Shown piece by piece: positions 60,611 to 64,000 of a stretch of 64,000 bases of DNA (its first letter is position 1; each line of letters starts with the position of its first letter). The position numbers and the translations under genes were made by a program. The stretch comes from Ignavibacteriales bacterium (lineage in GTDB: Bacteria; Bacteroidota; Ignavibacteria; Ignavibacteriales; Melioribacteraceae), in assembly GCA_020635285.1 (NCBI GenBank), contig JACKAB010000044.1, forward strand, positions 558,001 to 622,000, written 5' to 3'. Under the pieces are notes generated by a model. That model saw only the letters and a program-made list of their open reading frames with translations. It was not told where the DNA came from and did not search any database.

Positions 60611-61183
60611 TATGATAGAACGCAATCATACCGAAAAACATGTTCATGAAAATCTCATTTGAATTACTTTTGCAGTGATTTGTTGTTGAAGTATCATTTA
60701 GCTCAATTAAAAATATAACCGACCGGATAAAATTACCGATAGGGAACTGAAATAACATACTTATGTATGGTAAAATATAAGAAAATTTTAATATTGCTAT
60801 TAATGTGATTAATCTTCAAATTATAAAAAAAAGACTAGTAGTGAGTTTACCTTCCTTCCTTCAGTATTAAAATTCTTTTCATTCTTATCATTTTTGATAG
60901 CTCTTTGTTGATTCGTTTGTTAGAAAATAATTTTAACAAAGCTGTCCGAACGGACTGTACAGAAACGTCTTGGTCGCATTTCCCTTTAATACTCTGAAAT
61001 TATCCGGTATTTATTTAAATATCCGACCATCCAACTCTCATTCATTTGGCCTATGATTAGTCAAAATCAGCAATTGAATCATCACATCTTTCTGCATAGA
61101 ATTTAAGTTTATGCATAGAGCTGATTCTTGGATTTTTAGTTGAAGTTTTATCCATCCTTGCTACATATTTATTTTAACTTAAA
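60611..61183. other. Gene-poor spacer with a short hairpin and possible reverse-strand remnant
   Basis: It holds GTCCGAACGGAC (60944-60955), a perfect inverted repeat. On the minus strand an ATG near 61040 opens MNESWMVGYLNKYRIISEY, and after a one-base shift VQSVRTALLKLFSNKRINKE follows to about 60848. This could be a decayed small gene but cannot be assigned. Confidence 0.4.
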
Positions 61184-61384
61184 CTAAATTAATTGAGGTT
61201 CTCTGCAACAGGATAAATGAGAAATGTGTTCATCCTCTCTGAAGTAAACCATTTTTTTTATTCTAAGCTGCTGCAGATCAAGGCATGTCAGTGATTCAAA
61301 ATTTATTGGAATTAAAATATTGGCTCCATTTGGTAAATAAATTATTTTTCTTCCACAATTTTCACAAATATTTTGGTTATACAT
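61184..61384 (-). CDS. Small zinc-binding-type protein of mobile elements
   Basis: 66 aa. ICENCGRKIIYLPNGANILIPINFES and HISHLSCCREPQ give a CxxC plus H/CC set, probably one zinc site. GAGGAG stands 9 bases before the ATG. Similar short Cys-rich proteins occur in phage and integrative-element gene sets; function unknown. Confidence 0.6.
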   Translation of the reverse strand: MYNQNICENCGRKIIYLPNGANILIPINFESLTCLDLQQLRIKKMVYFREDEHISHLSCCREPQLI

Positions 61385-61493
61385 TTTTAAGTTCTCCTCA
61401 TTGGGTAATATTAAAAATCTTAAAAATCGATTTACAGCTAATTTAAGAGCAGTTTAAGTTATTTATGATGTAATTTATCAAAAGATGCCGTAA

Positions 61494-61529
61494 AACCCTC
61501 AAGCAAAGCACGTGAGGCACTTGAGGGTT
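61494..61529. terminator. Strong hairpin terminator, T-rich on both sides
   Basis: AACCCTCAAG and CTTGAGGGTT form a perfect 10-base stem with a 16-base loop containing CACGTG. T-rich tracts follow on both strands, so it could stop transcription either way. It lies between two minus-strand small genes. Confidence 0.75.
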
Positions 61530-61612
61530 ATTATTTTACGACTGACTTAACCCACTTTTTTCAATTTCCGCAATTTTATTTTGCAGAATAGTTCAGATTA
61601 TTGAATTCATCT

Positions 61613-61783
61613 TCATTCATCATTTGCACATTCCTCAATATTTTCAAGCATGTTTATAAGTTTCATTTTGTATTTTATTAATCTCCTTTTCTTCACATAA
61701 TCTAACTCAATACAAGTCTTAAATTCGCGTAAGAGTTTTTCAGTTTCAACAATGAACAATTTTATTTCTGACACTAGAGACAT
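61613..61783 (-). CDS. Unrecognised small helical protein
   Basis: 56 aa. MSLVSEIKLFIVETEKLLRE with FKTCIELDYVKKRRLIKYK then MKLINMLENIEECANDE, all helical and charged. Good ribosome site (TAGGAG, 7 bases before the ATG). It shares strand and spacing with neighbouring element genes. No family recognised. Confidence 0.5.
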   Translation of the reverse strand: MSLVSEIKLFIVETEKLLREFKTCIELDYVKKRRLIKYKMKLINMLENIEECANDE

Positions 61784-62155
61784 TAATTTTCTCCTATTTG
61801 TTTTTAAGTTTACCGAGCAATAATTCTATAATCGGCTTGAGTTATTGGTGACAGCCCCTCAGAGAGTTCAATTAGATGAACGTCTCCTGCCTCATTTATT
61901 CGAGTAAAAATATTGATCAGTCACAAGTAAGATGAACAAAACATAAATTTTAGGTGAGACATGACCATGAGATTGAGTTTTAATAAATTTTTAATTTTCA
62001 ACATATTTTTTTTCTTTTCCTTAAACAACGCTTTGGTTATTGCTTTTGATTTTAATATTTCAAGTTTCAGCATATCAAGATATTAATCGTCAAATAATTT
62101 TATTTTTTTAACTTTCATAATTTTTGAATAATTGCCAAAACTATTTTTAACGATT

Positions 62156-62193
<38 letters not shown>

Positions 62194-62197
62194 AGAC

Positions 62198-62301
62198 AGT
62201 ACTGTTACCGTATCGATTCGGTAAGACTACTGTGTCACTACTGTAATAGTTCAGTAGCGTTACTGTATCATTACCGTAACGTTACGGTAGTACTACCGGA
62301 A
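62198..62301. repeat. Iteron-like repeat cluster A
   Basis: Variants of TACTGTA(T/A)... and GTTCAGTAGCGTTACTGTA are packed together. The cluster includes an 18-base perfect palindrome TACCGTAACGTTACGGTA (62272-62289) overlapping GGTAGTACTACC (62286-62297). GC content is well above the surroundings. Confidence 0.7.
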
Positions 62302-62472
62302 AGTGCGAAAATGAACGTTTTTAGATGTTTTTTCCGCTTCTTCTTTTTTAGGTTTTTCATAATTGCTCAAGTTTGCTGTTATAGATTTCATTTTTTTATC
62401 CTGTAAATGTTCTTTTTTGAAAAAGATTGATACAATTTGGGTTATAAAATCATTTAAAATGATATTTCCCAA
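62293..62472 (-). CDS. Possible small basic protein
   Basis: A 59-codon frame from a TTG: NIILNDFITQIVSIFFKKEH, then MKSITANLSNYEKPKKEEAE, ending FRTFR inside repeat cluster A. The composition looks like protein, but the start and ribosome site are weak. Confidence 0.3.
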   Translation of the reverse strand: MGNIILNDFITQIVSIFFKKEHLQDKKMKSITANLSNYEKPKKEEAEKTSKNVHFRTFR

Positions 62473-62504
62473 TTTTTCATCATTTTACGTCTAATTTGCC
62501 CCAA

Positions 62505-62692
62505 AATCGTAACGGTTCAGAACTAATACAGTATTAGCACTGCAACGATTCAGTAGCTTTACTTACCAGTACAGTAACAGTTCTGAAGTGTTACTGTATC
62601 ACTACTGTATCACTACTGTATCACTACTGTAATGGTTCGGTAGCGTTACTGTACTACTACCGTAACGCTCCAGTAATGCTACTGGAATGTTA
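62505..62692. repeat. Iteron-like repeat cluster B with 11-base units
   Basis: From 62592 there are three exact tandem units TACTGTATCAC plus a fourth variant TACTGTAATGG, i.e. an 11-base period (one helical turn). More dispersed variants (GTTCAGTAGC, ACCGTAACGC) lie on both sides. It sits directly after the 3' end of a replication-initiator-like gene, where an origin would be expected. Confidence 0.7.
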
Positions 62693-62704
62693 GATTTTGG
62701 CGTA

Positions 62705-63286
62705 TTAAGGAGGTTTTTGTCTTTCAAGTTTTTCATAAATCCTTGAATTAGCAGTTAAATGCTTTCCTTCTTCAATTAGCTTTTGTATTTCTGCATATTC
62801 ATTTTCATCAAATAAAGCTACATTTTCAGTTAAAAACTCAGATGAATGAAGAATTGACAATTCTTTATCATTCGGTGAGTCATCTTTCCCATTTTCTCCA
62901 TATTGCCCCAAGTTCGAACCGGTTATGCAAGCATTATTTACTGTTACGTTACCATTCCCGGAACGTTTCAGTAACGGTTCCGGAATGTGAGAGCTTGTCG
63001 GTTTCGGCACACTTTGGTGAGATTTCCAGCCATGCATTTTAATTACTTTTTCATCGGTAACAATTAGGTTTAACTGATGTAAATTTTGAATAGCTGTTTT
63101 TATTTCTGATTCTGAAATATTATCGCAAGGAAAAATACTTGCTTTTATTGAGAGTAAATCATACCAAAGTTTTCCAAAATCATCTGCAGTTGAGAATAAT
63201 CCTATGAACAATATTTTTTCTTTATCGGATAATCTGATAAATTTTCTGTTGGTCCAAATGTTTGGAGAAATCATTCTTTTTCTCAT
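62705..63286 (-). CDS. Phage/plasmid replication-initiator-like protein
   Basis: 193 aa from the ATG at 63286, preferred because RKRMISPNIWTNRKFIRLSDKEKILFIGLFSTADDFGKL is the normal N-terminus of this family. The frame is open to 63460, but those 58 extra residues look unlike it and overlap another small frame. Winged-helix-type N-domain (IKTAIQNLHQLNLIVTDEKVIKMHGWKSHQSVPKPTSSHIP). The 62925-63000 part is written by the same GTAACGGTTC-type repeats as the clusters downstream. Likely helps open DNA for replication of the element. GTAC-rich repeats next to it may be its binding sites. Confidence 0.6.
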   Translation of the reverse strand: MRKRMISPNIWTNRKFIRLSDKEKILFIGLFSTADDFGKLWYDLLSIKASIFPCDNISESEIKTAIQNLHQLNLIVTDEKVIKMHGWKSHQSVPKPTSSHIPEPLLKRSGNGNVTVNNACITGSNLGQYGENGKDDSPNDKELSILHSSEFLTENVALFDENEYAEIQKLIEEGKHLTANSRIYEKLERQKPP

Positions 63287-63326
63287 AGGAGTACCTTGTT
63301 TGTGTTTTCTTAAGGGAAATTTCGAA

Positions 63327-63464
63327 TCACTTCCAAAGAGTTTTGAAATAAAGCGAAAGTAATTTTGAGAGTGAAAACCTTTTGGAAACTGCAGAATAGA
63401 TAAAACCATTTTTTCTGAAAGTGTAGATGCAATAGCTCGGGGTGGATTCAATATCAACAATCAT
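63327..63464 (-). CDS. Possible small protein between the HTH and Rep genes
   Basis: 45 codons starting one base after the HTH stop (TAAAATG): MIVDIESTPSYCIYTFRKNG, then FIYSAVSKRFSLSKLLSLYF ending KTLWK. Its composition is more protein-like than the overlapping N-terminal extension of the Rep frame, and the gene spacing fits an operon. No family recognised. Confidence 0.4.
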   Translation of the reverse strand: MIVDIESTPSYCIYTFRKNGFIYSAVSKRFSLSKLLSLYFKTLWK

Positions 63465-63465
63465 T

Positions 63466-63771
63466 TTAGTCCTGGAATTTAGAATAACGTTTGATGAAAA
63501 GTTTATTTGCTTTAAGAAAAATATCGATGTATTGGTTTTTGTTTAATTGTAAATCTTCAACAAAATCATCAAGATTTTTTTTGTAGATTCTCGGCTTTTT
63601 AAATCCGGGTAGAAAGGTTAGCTTAATTAAATTGTGATCAATTAAAAATTTAAGCCAAAATTGATTGATGCCGATATAATTTGAAGCATCAGAGTAATTC
63701 ATTAACAAAGGTGGTGGATTGTTTATTTTTTCCTCTAATGCTTCAATTCTTTCAATAAGTTTTTCGTACAT
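63466..63771 (-). CDS. Excisionase-like helix-turn-helix protein
   Basis: 101 aa from the ATG at 63771, inside the end of the RHH gene; the frame is open to 63804 but the overlap favours this start. After a coiled N-terminus (MYEKLIERIEALEEKI), LMNYSDASNYIGINQFWLKFLIDHNLIKL and RIYKKNLDDFVEDL are the winged HTH_17 type seen in excisionases and element regulators. Confidence 0.7.
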   Translation of the reverse strand: MYEKLIERIEALEEKINNPPPLLMNYSDASNYIGINQFWLKFLIDHNLIKLTFLPGFKKPRIYKKNLDDFVEDLQLNKNQYIDIFLKANKLFIKRYSKFQD

Positions 63772-63904
63772 CCCGTTCAATTGCTTTTTTAATAATATCT
63801 TCAATGAATAATTTTAAGACAAGTCCGTTTTTAATTGTGAAGAGCCTCAATTTTTTGTGAAGTTTTTTATCAATTTGCAGGGTTGTGTATTGCATTTTTT
63901 GCAT
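63752..63904 (-). CDS. Ribbon-helix-helix-like DNA-binding protein
   Basis: 50 aa, too short for usual listing. AAGGA precedes the ATG at 63904. QYTTLQIDKKLHKKLRLFTI then KNGLVLKLFIEDIIKKAI has the beta strand plus two helices of CopG/Arc-type proteins. It overlaps the HTH gene by 20 bases, indicating coupling. Probably a copy-number, partition or operon regulator of the element. Confidence 0.6.
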   Translation of the reverse strand: MQKMQYTTLQIDKKLHKKLRLFTIKNGLVLKLFIEDIIKKAIERDVRKTY

Positions 63905-64000
63905 AATATCCTTACATTAACTATAGAAAAATATATAAATAATCATCACAAAAATATATAAATAAATATTTTATTGCAAGAATAAATATTGATATTAGTA

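Noticed and set aside
61813..61980. Small reverse-strand protein ending GLSPITQADYRIIAR
   Set aside because: Protein-like at the end, but an in-frame stop and no start or ribosome site; at most a remnant.
62198..62692. CRISPR array
   Set aside because: Repeat units are 11 bases or irregular, with no spacers of constant length and no cas genes nearby.
63287..63460. N-terminal extension of the Rep-like protein from 63460
   Set aside because: The 58 extra residues look non-coding, precede the family's normal start and overlap a more protein-like small frame.

Overview
The window is very AT-rich. It carries two large secreted proteins that end in the NYPNPFNPSTTISY-type C-terminal sorting/FlgD-like domain, several 6-bladed beta-propeller lipoproteins, and NVEALA-like Cys-rich secreted peptides. 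Together these point to a Gram-negative of the Bacteroidetes/Chlorobi/Ignavibacteria superphylum; the sorting motif is most typical of Ignavibacteria-like genomes. No rRNA, tRNA or CRISPR array was seen.

Layout. (1) 1-6105: a peptide-export or modification cluster on the plus strand: the C-terminal part of a MurE-type Mur ligase, a glycosyltransferase with a PqqD-like tail, a C39-peptidase ABC exporter and an HlyD adaptor. (2) 6415-16700: two tandem, partly decayed copies of one block. Each has a ~140-base hairpin-bounded repeat, a MauE/DoxX redox membrane protein, a secreted Cys-rich peptide, a propeller lipoprotein, an anchored CxxC thioredoxin-like protein and the 5' end of an RND permease. 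Block 1 also holds a transglycosylase-like gene and a PGRP amidase; block 2 holds an O-antigen-ligase-like protein. (3) 16464-24269: RND permease, adaptor, RND permease. (4) 24986-30359: a beta-propeller protein and a subtilisin, both with sorting domains.

(5) 31000-56250: a dense defence-type island, all on the plus strand. In order: an Mrr-like endonuclease, a small protein and a GHKL-ATPase/HExxH fusion; an Avs3-like (AVAST III) STAND NTPase with a possible Avs3B; a membrane zinc-ribbon protein with a P-loop NTPase; a TIR/deoxyribosyltransferase-like fragment; two membrane proteins; a frame-broken Gabija pair (OLD/TOPRIM plus UvrD helicase); DUF2130; two coupled HEPN-motif proteins, the first ApeA-like; a DUF488 pair; DUF3892; and DUF1508. 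(6) 56316-58320: a ~2-kb imperfect palindrome whose arms are two decayed head-to-head copies of one glycosyltransferase. Its outermost bases are a near-perfect inverted repeat next to a tyrosine recombinase gene. (7) 58292-64000: a mobile-element-like module with the recombinase, a wHTH-nucleotidyltransferase/HEPN toxin-antitoxin pair with a promoter and operator, small zinc/phage-like genes, iteron-like 11-base repeats, a replication-initiator-like gene, an HTH gene and an RHH gene.

Many genes are broken by single-base shifts at homopolymer runs, mostly in 9-16 kb and in the Gabija and HEPN genes. Very long genes (the 2095-aa STAND protein and RND pumps of 1131 and 1055 aa) are intact, so either selective decay or uneven read quality is possible. 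The most novel-looking candidates are the Mrr/GHKL-metalloprotease trio, the zinc-ribbon/NTPase pair, the coupled HEPN pair, the duplicated redox-peptide module, and the giant palindrome beside the recombinase.
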